A DNA stretch of 64,000 bases from Blasia pusilla. Taxonomy: Eukaryota; Marchantiophyta; Marchantiopsida; Blasiales. Under the pieces are notes generated by a model. It worked only from the letters and a program-made list of their open reading frames with translations. It did not search any database and was not told the origin of the DNA. Of the stretch, positions 47,568-57,574 are shown in pieces (positions within the stretch are counted from its first letter, which is position 1; each line of letters begins with the position of its first letter). The position numbers and the translations under genes were made by a program. The DNA lies in the NCBI GenBank assembly GCA_050084515.1, contig CM114273.1:20522001-20586000 (forward strand), in the 5' to 3' direction.

Positions 47568-48880
47568 ATGCTAATTGGGGTTCCTTAGAGGGAATCTCAA
47601 TTTCCCCAACATCCATCTTAGGCCCTTGGTTGTGGCCCTAAACCCAAAAATGGTTTGTGTCTTGCAAACCCATGTTTGACAAATTATCTCTCAAGATAAC
47701 TTAAAGGAGTCTCATGGAAAAAAATTCCCATCTTGACTTCCCCAAACTCATCTTGGTTTATCCTTTATTTAGTTCATCTTGTGGCTAACATCCGTCTTGA
47801 ATCCTATTATTTTTTGTCTCATGGTTCTCTTCCAAACCCTCATGTTCCATGACAAGTCAGATAGTGTCTCGCCCCTCTCAACGATTTTTTGGCTTCCTTG
47901 GTTCTCATCCTTGGCTCAAAACTTGGCTCAAGAGTCTTTCCCTTATCTTGCCTAGTTCTCCAAAATGGTAATCCAAATAGTACATATTATTTCAATGGCT
48001 TCTTGGGAATTTTATTTTTGTGAAAAATTCATAAGTAAAAAAATAACTCATGTAATAAAATTTATAAATAAGTCCAAAAAATGAAATTCTTATTAGTAAA
48101 ATTCAATAATATTCCATTCCTTTCAAAAAAATGTCTAATGATCCTTACTTTAAGATTTAAAAGCCACAACTTTCCCCATATTAAAAGTTCCTTCCATTCT
48201 CCCCATATTTAAATCCACTATTCTCTCTCCATATCTAAACCACATCTACACTTTATCTTTAAAAAAATTAGAGATACTTGAAAGATACATAAAAAATAAC
48301 AACCATAAATTTTCAAGTTATTCCTATTTTCTTATTTTGGCTATAATCCATTTTGACTATCATATTAAAAACATTTAAGGATTCGTGCCGCATCCTTTGT
48401 AGCAAAACAGACAATATCCATGATTTCACTCTGCATATACATTGGGGTTGGATGTCTTGCTCGAAAGGTCAAGGAATAGTGATTGAGGAGAAGGGTTGGA
48501 TGAGTGGGCAAGTTTACCCCCATGTTTTGGAGCCTTTTTGAACAACTTACTATTTTGAGAAAGTCCCCTCTTTTGGGCAGAGTTGATTCTCCATTTGAGG
48601 GAAACTAACACCGTACTATCTAGACAAGTCGAGGTAGATGCAAGTCATGAGGATGGATGTCTACAAACACCATGAGCGATGGGGGAGATGGTACCTGGAT
48701 ATCCATTATTGATCCCATGTTGAGAACATTGTTAGAGTCGGGGATGCTACTTAGGATGTTATTACATTGGGAAGCATGCCCACCAAGGTTTTCCAAATGA
48801 CCTCCACACATCATGGGCGTAAAGATGTTATATCTACTTCATGTTCGGAGCTGGTAGACCAGATCCCCCAACTATGACTT
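46210..48880. other. AT-rich intergenic DNA, no gene seen
   Basis: Includes a long GA dinucleotide repeat (47508-47565) and purine-rich flanks. The frames are short. From about 48600 on it may already be decayed protease-region DNA of the methyltransferase element, but I cannot show this. Confidence 0.4.
47508..47565. repeat. GA microsatellite
   Basis: About 29 uninterrupted AG dinucleotides. Confidence 0.95.
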
Positions 48881-48889
48881 GTTCATGGT

Positions 48890-49990
48890 AGGAATCTGTT
48901 GCTAGACTAGCAGAGATGTCGGCTGACTTGGTGGCGACATTATTGACTTTTAGTAGTGCCATCATCTAGAAGGATTTGATTTAGGGCCATGTTCACATAG
49001 AGGACACGCTCATGGTCGTTGCCCCCTTGTAGAGGAGTTTCATCACACCCACATAGCTTCATGGAGAAGGGCCTCTTTATGCGGCTTGATAGAGGAGCTT
49101 TGATAGAGTGTCGATAAGCACATGCGAAAAATTTGGAGTGATACCTTTAAATCAAATGGTAGAGCTCAAAGGAGCCTAAGGTAGCAAGGAGTATACATTT
49201 TCACCATTGGACATCACGTTGATTGTGTGGTAATTTTAGGAGAAGCGAGTGAGAATGTAGGGTTTCTTCGGAGGGATAAGTACTTGTTTGGTTACCGTCT
49301 TACATGAAAGTCTTCACTTACACTTTTACTTGTATATAGATCAAGACAAAAATTTGAGGTGAATCTCACTTTCATATGTAGTTGAATTGAGGTTGCATTT
49401 CTTAAATCTCCTACCAACGACAATAGTATAGGGTTACCATAGTTCCTTGCCAAAGGTCATCGCATTTTTGGGAGCAAAGGATGTAGACTAGATGAGTACC
49501 ATCCATTTGATTATTTTATGTTGGCCATATTTAGGTCTATTAAGCGATGGACGAGGAGGTCGTATGGGAGACTCTAGATCCAAGTTTTTTTGGGAGATGG
49601 TGTGGATCTTGCAACGTGTGTAGGAGTATCATTCACATTTCCCAATAAACATTATGGACATTGCACCATTTTTTGATGACTCTCATGCATTCGCGACAGT
49701 TATGTGTGGATGAGATTGGAAATATTTTGGATATAGAGAGTATTGGTTTGCACGAATATATTCCACGCCTACAATGCAATGCATGGACCTTCTGAATTTT
49801 TGGGCATCAATCATAGGAAGTGCAACATGATGATCAAACCCCATTAATGGTGGTTAATAGGGTAGGCATGCCACATTAAGGATTATGGTGTTTAGATGGA
49901 AGTACAAGCCTACAAGAGATGTATGGATTTCCTAGGGGATGTCACTAGCTCAAAAGTCGACAGTCGCGTTTGTCCAACTTAAGGGTAATT
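48890..49990 (+). pseudogene. Second, strongly decayed retroelement DNA methyltransferase
   Basis: The plus strand here aligns by eye with the minus strand of 57.7-58.9 kb over about 1.1 kb. Matching landmarks: CAGAGATG...GGCGACATTATTGACTTT (upstream linker), CCATTGGACATCACG...ATTGTGTGG (before motif I), TTTTGGGAGCAAAGGATGTAG, then ACCATCCATTTGATTATTTT and CAAGTTTTTTTGGGAGATGGT (motif IV region). Next comes a motif VIII counterpart (IG, LDIESIGL, PRL) near 49710-49780, and GTGGTTAATAGGGTAGGC...ACAAG. In motif IV the catalytic Cys codon reads TAT (Tyr). Most CG sites of the better copy are TG or CA here. No open frame survives. No reverse transcriptase follows. Confidence 0.75.
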
Positions 49991-49999
49991 TCAATGCCA

Positions 50000-50400
50000 T
50001 CGGCGAAAAATTTCAGCATTTAGTCGAACTTAGGCAAGGAAGGGGTTAATTCTTATTTTGGTTGTTAATGTAAGTAAGGTAGGGTCAAATCTACAAAAAA
50101 AGTCAAATTTCTTGTTCAAAGTCGAAAGGGTAGGGTTAAATCCCCCTTTGCCATATGTCACTCTCCTATTGGTCTATATAAATATTGGAATTAATATATA
50201 TAGTATTTTCCTAATAAATATAACATCAATAAATTTTTTTTCTAAAGTTATAAATATTAAAAAGTAGGGAAGTACCCAACTCTTGGAAGATCTTCCCATC
50301 GACATAAGACTATTAATCTACTAATCTTAAAACACATGCTCCAAGACTAAAACTATGACTAAAGTAATAAAACAAGATTAATTCCAAGCTTCATCTTAAA
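50000..50400. other. AT-rich spacer
   Basis: Nothing recognised between the methyltransferase relic and the tandem repeat. Confidence 0.4.
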
Positions 50401-50409
50401 CTACAAAAT

Positions 50410-51345
50410 TTTTTAGCCTTTGGATAGAGCTCAAAAATTTTAAGGGTCTGGTCCATAGTGATACATGCATAATTTTGAACGGTGCAGATCTTTCAACTTA
50501 AGCTCCAAGATTAAGGAAACAATGGAAGACTACATTTGTCATTCTCCATTTTTAATTCAACCTCTAGAAGGACATTTGGAGAAATTTCTTTCCCCCTTGG
50601 TTTACCAGGCAAGGACATTTTTTGACAAATTTTTGGTATTTATGGAAATTTTGGAAAAAAAAAAGGTAAGAATGAAGAGAAGAAAGAAGAAGAAGAGGAG
50701 TGACAGTGTTGATGCACTCGGCATTTTTTAGTTTTCATCCTTGATATGGGTCCAAAATATATATTGCACCTTCGGATTAAGCTCAAACTTTAAGGTCTGG
50801 TCCCTAGTGATGCATACCTAATTTTTAACGGTTTAGATCTTTCAACTAGCTCCAAGATTAAGGAAAAAATGGAAGACCACATTTGTCACTCTCCATTTTT
50901 AATTCAACCTCTAGAAAGACATTTGGAGAAATTTCTTTCCCCCTTGGTTTATCAGGCCCAAGGATATTTGTCGACAAAGTTTTGGTATTTATGGCATTGT
51001 GGACAAAAAAAAAATTGAGAATGAGGAGAAGAAAGACGAAGAAGAGTAGTGAAAGTGTCGATGCACTCGATATTTCCTTGTTTTCATGCTTGATCTTCGT
51101 CCAACAATATATTGTACAATCGGATTGAGCTCAAACTTGAAGGGCTTGTCCCTAGTGATTCATACATTATTGTGAGCGGTTTAGATCTTTCATCATAAGG
51201 TCCAAGATTAAGGAAACAATGGAAGACCACATTTGTCATTCTCTATTTTTAATTCAACCTCTAGAAGGGCATGTGGAGAAATTCAACCCCCCCCCCCTCG
51301 ATTTATCAGGCCTAAGGATATTTCTCGACAACGTTTTGGCGTTTT
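50410..51345 (+). repeat. Tandem repeat, period about 350 bp, 2.6 copies
   Basis: Landmarks recur in order: GCTCAAA, GGTCTGGTCC, a GATCTTTCAAC block (near 50487, 50836 and 51184), CTCCAAGATTAAGGAAA, ATGGAAGACTACATTTGTCA, TTAATTCAACCTCTAGAA and TTTCTTTCCCCCTTGG. Unit three is truncated near a C-run at 51291. Each unit contains a short open frame, but the frame differences and content look non-coding. Confidence 0.85.
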
Positions 51346-51814
51346 GGTTATGTCTTGTGACAATGACTGCAGATTTTTAATCCAGAAATATTGTGTGGCA
51401 TTTACATCCCCATGACAAATCTATATTAGATGAACATATGAGGCGACTGGAACCTCTATTTTCATAAGTAAAAGTTTCTGTTATCTCCATTTTTTTTAAT
51501 GCAAATATAGCATTCCAAGACATCAATCAATTTTAGTTTTCAAAGTACATACCAAGTAATATAGCAACCAAAATTTCAAGAACTTTCAGTCAAATTAATC
51601 AGGGTAGTGTCATATACCAATAAAGTTCATTCAAGAGTATTTTTCTTCATTTTATTTATAGTTTTTCGATTAAAAAAAATCCGAAAAAAGTTTTTAAGGG
51701 GTATAAGGGGGAGGGCCAACCGCACGTGGTATTAGAGGTGTATGAAGTGTGACATCCCCGAGTGGATTTCAATAGGAAGCATGGAGGATCTCTTAATCAT
51801 TGACGCAATGGCCC
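51346..51814. other. AT-rich spacer, no gene seen
   Basis: No recognisable feature. Confidence 0.4.
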
Positions 51815-52090
51815 ACTAGAAAGTCAAGCTATAGACATCTTCACTTCAACCAACTTATGGAATAGGTCATCCATCCTTGGAAGAGGGTAATTATTCTTTA
51901 TTGTCACTTTATATAGTTCTTGATAGTTAACACATAGTCTCAACTTCATATCCTTCTTCTTCACAAAGAAAATTGATGCACTATAAGATGACTTGTTGGT
52001 TTGAATAAACCCTATTTCCAACAGATCACTCAACTGCTTCTTCAACTTCACTTTCAAAGCTAATAAAGCATTTGGTACCACCATATTCTT
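51815..52090 (-). pseudogene. Ty3/gypsy reverse transcriptase fragment
   Basis: The minus frame reads [20 protein letters not shown], then [20 protein letters not shown] and [20 protein letters not shown]. This is the N-terminal part of the RT palm/fingers of a conventional chromovirus-like Ty3/gypsy element. It is a different lineage from both elements above. The rest is lost. Confidence 0.85.
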
Positions 52091-52621
52091 ATGATTGAAT
52101 CCCCTCTTTGGTGGTAATTGATTGAGAAGCTCTTTTGTGAAGACATCCCTAAATTACTCAACTGCGCTCCAAAGTATTTTAGAGTGTATCATTGGAGCTA
52201 ACTCTTGATCCTTGTATGCTTCACTTGTAATCTTGACTTGTTACATTAAGCAAAGAAGGCATTCTTCAAACTTAACTTGGCTTGCCCTTGTAATTACTCT
52301 CTTATAGGAAAATCTCAAACAATCCATGAAACCATTTGCATTTTACTAAGATATTGAGCGTTAATGGTCCTCTTCTTAGATCTATCTCTATCGTACGCCT
52401 ACTCCCTTGGAAATTAGTCTTATATATCATGAAAGCTTACTTTCAATAGGTCACTCTCTCCTTATAAATTTGCACCTAAAAGCACTCACATTAGCCATGG
52501 TTTGGATCAATCAACCTAGTGTCTCCCGCGTCTTGGTCTCAGGTCATCCTTCAAGCTCAATAAATCTAGACAAGGTCAAGTACCGACCTAAATTTTCACT
52601 CTCCAACAAAGGAAAGTCCTT
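52091..52621. other. Decayed retroelement or spacer DNA
   Basis: On the minus strand this would be the protease-RT linker of the fragment at 51815-52090, but I see no motif that proves it. Confidence 0.3.
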
Positions 52622-52777
52622 TGTCGTGCGCATACACATTGCTACACAATATACATCATTGTCATAGAACATACACACAAACATCCACGATCCCATGTTA
52701 ACTCATGGAGTCCAAATATCATGACAATAAGTACTAAAATATCTCCAATAAATCAAGTAGATCTCACACAATCTCAC

Positions 52778-52849
<72 letters not shown>

Positions 52850-53190
52850 GTGTTAAACCAAACTCATTCTCCTAATGAGAGGCTTGGGTTACGCACACAA
52901 GGCAAGGAGGACCATAGCTCCGCCGCCTCATGCCAAAAGGTTCAACAAAGAGAGAATGAGCTCTCAAACTCTCTCTCTTGGACGTGTTCCACCTTCCCTC
53001 TCCCAAACTCTCTCCACGGTAACTTATGCTCCTTGGCTTTTGACCTACTATAACGGATCAAAGAACACTTCCCAAAGTGAAAAGTTAACTATACTCAATA
53101 TGAAAACTTACCCAAAATAGTAAGTTTCTCTATGTGACTCCAAATGAGCCAAAACGAGGGGGAAAGCTGCTCTTACAAGTTACCAATGGT
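52622..53190 (-). mobile_element. Diverged LTR, most of one copy
   Basis: Starts at its outer end TGTCGTGCGCATACACATT and follows the LTR at 53272-53913 block by block, with a long CT repeat (52782-52847). It stops before the inner TGTCACGTC end, which appears inverted immediately afterwards. Confidence 0.75.
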
Positions 53191-53192
53191 AT

Positions 53193-53271
53193 CACGTCTG
53201 TTAGGATAGATTGAGGAGATCTAGTAGAGTGCCTTAGGAGATATCAGAGGTTAGCCTCAGGAGGTTGAGGA
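53193..53271 (+). mobile_element. Inverted piece of LTR start
   Basis: TATCACGTCTGTTAGGATAG and the following 60 bases match the beginning of the LTR in the opposite orientation to its neighbours. Confidence 0.6.
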
Positions 53272-53913
53272 TGTCGTGCGCATACACATCGCTACACAAC
53301 ATACATCGCTGTCACCGAACACACACACAAACACGCATGATCCCATGCTAACTCATGGCATCCAAACAACGAGACAAGAAGAACCAAAATATCTCCGATT
53401 AAAGTAAGATCCAATCTCTCTCTCCACCATCTCACACCATAGCTCTCAAAGGTGTGCATTCTCTCTCATGTCAAACCAAACCCACTCTCCTAATGAGAGG
53501 CTTGGGTTACACTCACAAGGCAAGGTACCATAGCTCCGCCGCCTCATGCCAAGAGGTTCAACAAAGAGAGAATGAGCTCTCAAGCTCTCTCTCCTTGAGG
53601 TATACCCCTCTCCTCTCCCAAGCTCTCTCCATGGTAACCTATTCTCCCAAGTCACCTCCTTGGCTCTTGACCTGATGTAGGAGGTCAAGGGCCACTTACC
53701 AAAAATAGTAACTCGATCATATACTCAAAATGGTACTTACCTAAAATAGTAAGTTCCTCAATATGGCTCCAAATGAGCCGAAACGAAGGGGAAACCTGCT
53801 ATCTCAGGTTTCCAAGGGCCTCAGCAGGTCATCCTTGACCTACTGGGCGTGTCCTCCACTACTCATGAAGGCGCTCTATTAGATCCCACCGATCTATCCT
53901 AAAAGACGTGACA
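53272..53913 (-). repeat. LTR of the methyltransferase element family, complete
   Basis: On the minus strand it starts TGTCACGTCTTTTAGG at 53913 and ends GCGCACGACA at 53272: TG-CA ends, 642 bp. 53399-53913 is almost identical to 63014-63527, which flanks the other side of the gag-pol unit. Confidence 0.8.
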
Positions 53914-53915
53914 AC

Positions 53916-54041
53916 TGTCGTACGCATACACATCGCTACACAACATACATCGCTATCACCGAACACACATACAAACATGCATGATCCCATGCTAACTCAT
54001 GGCATCCAAACAACGAGACAAGAAGAACCAAAATATCTCCA
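53916..54041 (-). repeat. LTR terminal fragment next to gag-pol unit
   Basis: About 125 bp matching the last part of the 53272-53913 LTR (53272-53398), ending GCGTACGACA two bases before the complete LTR begins. On its inner side it abuts AGGGGGGCG, which looks like a polypurine tract. Confidence 0.75.
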
Positions 54042-54223
54042 ATCGCCCCCCTAGCTGGTGGTTAGATCCCTCTAACTCCAGATAGCCATCTATCCCTACC
54101 TACCATGACATACATCTCTCGGACGCTAAGAGCAAGAAGGCCGGGTGCTCATGTGGCCCCATCGTTAGTCGCCTCCTTGTCATCCATGTCATAGACACAA
54201 GTCGGAATGTAGAACTACCTTCT

Positions 54224-54694
54224 CTATGTACATCTGGGACACATCCATCGTCCCTGAGGAACCCTAGTGAGAGGTGGCGTCAAACATGCCATATGCCATC
54301 CTCTCGAACACCCATCACAGACTAGCATCGTGGCCGCACCACGGGCAGAACCACACAACATACAACGCAACCATGTAGGAACTACTACTAAGCTCGGATC
54401 TACTGTACCATCAATGTGGTGACATGGCGCACAATTACGCACATGGTCCTTCCATACCATACCATCGCGTCCCTCAAGCAAGAGAACACCCGATGGCAAA
54501 ATCTCACGCACTCTCAGGATAGTGCGCCCTGCAGTCACATCCAACGTCGTCGGTGCCGTCTGCTGCAAATAGACATAATCTCCCTGATGAAACCTCCGGA
54601 TAGTTGGTCGATAACCACCACCTCGAATAGTCGCATACCTCAACGTATCCCGATGCTGTGCAATCGCCAAGTTCTCGAACGCCATGGGCATCAC
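54224..54694 (-). pseudogene. Integrase C-terminal domain with PHD finger
   Basis: A 156-codon open frame. The first part (HRDTLRYATIRGGGYRPTIR, FHQGDYVYLQ, ILRVREILPSGVLLLEGRDG) is the usual small beta-barrel tail of Ty3/gypsy integrases. It is followed by a PHD finger at 54230-54364 with all eight ligands in C4HC3 order: CMLC, CDGC, the H and C of GWHMAC, and CPRC. The conserved Trp two residues before the last Cys pair is present (GRWMCPRC), as is the MLVCDGCSRGWH core. PHD fingers bind histone H3 tails, so this may guide insertion to particular chromatin, the role chromodomains play in chromoviruses. Known: fold and ligands. Inferred: targeting role. Stop codon at 54224-54226. Confidence 0.9.
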
Positions 54695-54715
54695 TCTCCG
54701 AAATAACTCAGCCCT

Positions 54716-55600
54716 CTAAGAACATGCTCGCACCCATACATCTGGGTCATCAAGGTTCAGCACCTCAACAGCATCTCGACGAATGGACGCAAGTAAATCT
54801 GTCTGGTACGGTGAAAAAGACGCTAAGGATGCCTGCCTGCTGAATCTGTATCCCATCGCCAACCATGGCAACTGGAGGTCCCAATCTCCTAGGTGACCTC
54901 TCTGCAAGCCATACTTGCGTAAACCCCTCTTCACCGTCTGCACAACTCTCTCCGCTAATCCATCCGCCTCAGGATGATCTCGCGAAGTCGTGCGGTGGTC
55001 GATCAGCGCCTGATCACACAAGGCCTAGAACTCACCGCGAAACTCGGTACCAGTGCATCAACACCTCGGTGGTGCGCCATAATGACTCAGCACTCTGTCA
55101 AGGAAGGCATAAGCTACTCCCTCACTTGCTTTGTCAAGCAATGCAACCAACTCGATCCACTTCGAGAAGTGCTCGACCATCACCAACACATAACGACTGT
55201 GACGCTCCGTCAAGGGCAAAGGTCGTGCAAAATCCAAACTCCATCTATACCCTAAGCCCATGATCGGTAATGGATGCAACTGTGGAGTCGGAGCATTGAA
55301 CGATGCTCGGACCCGATCACACACCATGCACTGGCAACAAATCGCTGAAAGTCGATGCATGCCTCGCCACCAATATGAACTGGAGCAAGCTATACGCCCG
55401 CTTCACCCCAAAGTGACCCAACTCCTCGTGGGCATCTTTGCACTAGTCGTGCTCTCTGCAAAGGATGCGGCACTACGCGTACTCGCCATCCTCCCAAACC
55501 CTCAAAACATGTGTCCCCTCCCAACGGAACCGCCGGCCCGCTATAGGATCCGATCCGCTCTCTAGCATCCATGGTGCTCGCAAAGGCGCCGATCGAAGGT
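54716..55600 (-). pseudogene. Methyltransferase-element integrase core
   Basis: YRWSLDFARPLPLTERHSRY carries the first acidic residue, then LVMVEHFSKWIELVALLDKA. GTEF appears in a shifted frame near 55045, next to where the second Asp should lie. HPEADGLAERVVQTVKRGLR carries the Glu. GDWDLQLPWLAMGYRFSRQA follows. The zinc-binding region lies upstream around 55340-55450, including CQCMVCDRVRASF, but is split among frames. Several frameshifts. Confidence 0.85.
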
Positions 55601-55699
55601 ACTCTAAGACTACTCCATCATCATGAATATCTCGACCGGTTTGTCGTGTCCTCACCGGCCTCGGGATCCAAAGACTCTCCACTAGACCTCGCCATCGAA

Positions 55700-56160
55700 G
55701 TCTCCACACTCGGCTCTCCATAGCCAACATGCCTAAATAGGTGGACGCGTGCCATCCTGGCACCGACTCCTCATCACTCTCTCCATGCCATCGAGCTCCA
55801 TCGCATCTCGGCCGACTCGGGCATGGGTTACGACTCAACCCATCTACATCCTGGTTGAGCGTTCAGTCTATGTACCACCGAAAATCATACTCTGCAACAA
55901 CAGAGCCCATCTCGCAAGCTTCCTGTAAGCTTGTGCCGGACTCCATCAACCACTTCGGTGGTTGATGATCGATGTTGATGGTAAAGGGTTGCCGAATAAG
56001 TAACACCTAAAAAATGCGACCCACACTGCGACCAAGCACTCACCCTCATACTGGAGCCGCCTCTGCGGCGTTGTTCGAGCGCTAGCGTAAGCCACCACAA
56101 ACTCTCTACCCTCATCATCATGTTGGGTGAGCACCGCCCAAGCCCCAACATGCTCCAATG
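55700..56160 (-). pseudogene. Methyltransferase-element RNase H
   Basis: AWAVLTQHDDEGREFVVAYA then LQYEGECLVAVW and FRCYLFGNP, typical of the tethered RNase H of Ty3/gypsy elements. Matches the relic at 41.24-41.6 kb. Confidence 0.8.
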
Positions 56161-57236
56161 CAGGTGCAATCGAAAGGACGCCCCGACGATCGGTCTCCTC
56201 AAGGTGGGTGCGGACGTCAACCTGTCCTTGAGCAACTGAAATGCTCGCTCCTGCTCATCCCCCCAGTGCCACTTGTGATCCACCTTGGTGAGCAAGGTCA
56301 GCGGCTTCGCAATCGAACTGAATCCCTTGACGTATCGCCGATAGAAGTTCGCCAATCCCATGAATGCGCAAACACGGCTCACATCTATAGGGCGTGGAAT
56401 GCGTGAGATAGCCTCTACCTTCGTCTGCTGAACACCAAGGCCCCCTTGGTATATCGTATGACCCAAGTACTCAATCTGGTCATAGAAGAACTTGCACTTG
56501 CCTGGATGTAGCTTCAACCCATGTAATTGCAATCGTCGAAACACCTCCTCTAGATGTTGCTCATGCTCCTCAACCGTGGCGCTAAAGACTACGATGTCAT
56601 CAATATAACACCTAGCAAAATCCAGACCAGCCAAGATCCTATCCATGACCCTCTGAAACTCAGCCGGGGCGTTCTTTAACCCAAATGGTAAGAACCGCCA
56701 CTGGTACAAACAATCCTTCCCGTGAGGATCGATGCCCCAAAATGCCGTCTTCTGCCTGTCCTCCAATCGATAGGCGGTGATGGTATCCACTCATAAATCA
56801 ATGAATCAAGACCTTTGCGTGACCAATCGCATCAAAGATCTCCTCGGGGTGGGCATGGCATACCTATCGGACTTCATCGCCGATTGATAGGTCGGTAATC
56901 CCCACACATCCGCCTATCCGTCCGTTGCCATGCACATCCTTCTTGGCGGGCATGACGGTGGCGGATGCATACTCCCATGCGACATCTCCACTAGTCTGCT
57001 CTCCGACCAAGTCTTGGCTCCTACTCAATCGAGCCCTCTCCATATCATTTGACCGGAGGGTCGCCGGAAGATCGGCATATCACTCGACAACTCAATGCGG
57101 ATCCCCGGTCCCTTGGCGTACCCAAATCCTCCATGCTAAACGCAAAGCAGCTCCTATAACTCCTGAGGAATTGATGTATTTGGCGCCGCTCTCCTCCTAT
57201 CAACTTAGGGCCCATATCTGGCTCCCAAGTCTCCAT
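55885..57236 (-). pseudogene. Methyltransferase-element reverse transcriptase
   Basis: Upstream part 57236-57045 contains FLRSYRSCFAFSMEDLG, the linker that precedes RT in this superfamily. The 56790-55885 frame has TAYRLEDRQKTAFWGI, LYQWRFLPFGLKNAPAEFQR and the intact catalytic box YIDD (56596-56607). It continues with LKLHPGKCKFFYDQIEYLGH and MGLANFYRRYVKGF, then DHKWHWGDEQERAFQLLKDR. The region between the two frames (about 56800-57040) is disrupted. Confidence 0.9.
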
Positions 57237-57574
57237 CGTGACTACGATAGGACTCTCCGGCGCGGGTATCGGTGGTTGCTATGGTGCAACCCCGTCTCGA
57301 ACAACAACACTCGGCCGCTCTCCTGCGACCAAGCGCAAACTTTGATCTCCTCCACGTCACGGTTCGAAACCACGCCGATGATCTTTGTGGCTATCATCTC
57401 CTTGCGTACCTTCAAAACATCCCAAGAAGTCCAAGGGTGTCTCTCCCGATCTCCCCTGGTGCGTAGATCTCCTCGGGTCTCGCCCCCAGCCACTGCCTCC
57501 ACCGTCTCGGTAGGCATGGGGCTCACCAACGCAACCGTTGTGATCTGTCGCAATCTCATACGACGCTGCTCAGC

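Noticed and set aside
47508-52847. GA/CT microsatellites as GAGA-type regulatory elements
   Set aside because: They occur inside LTRs or beside decayed repeats, with no gene nearby. Simple repeats explain them.
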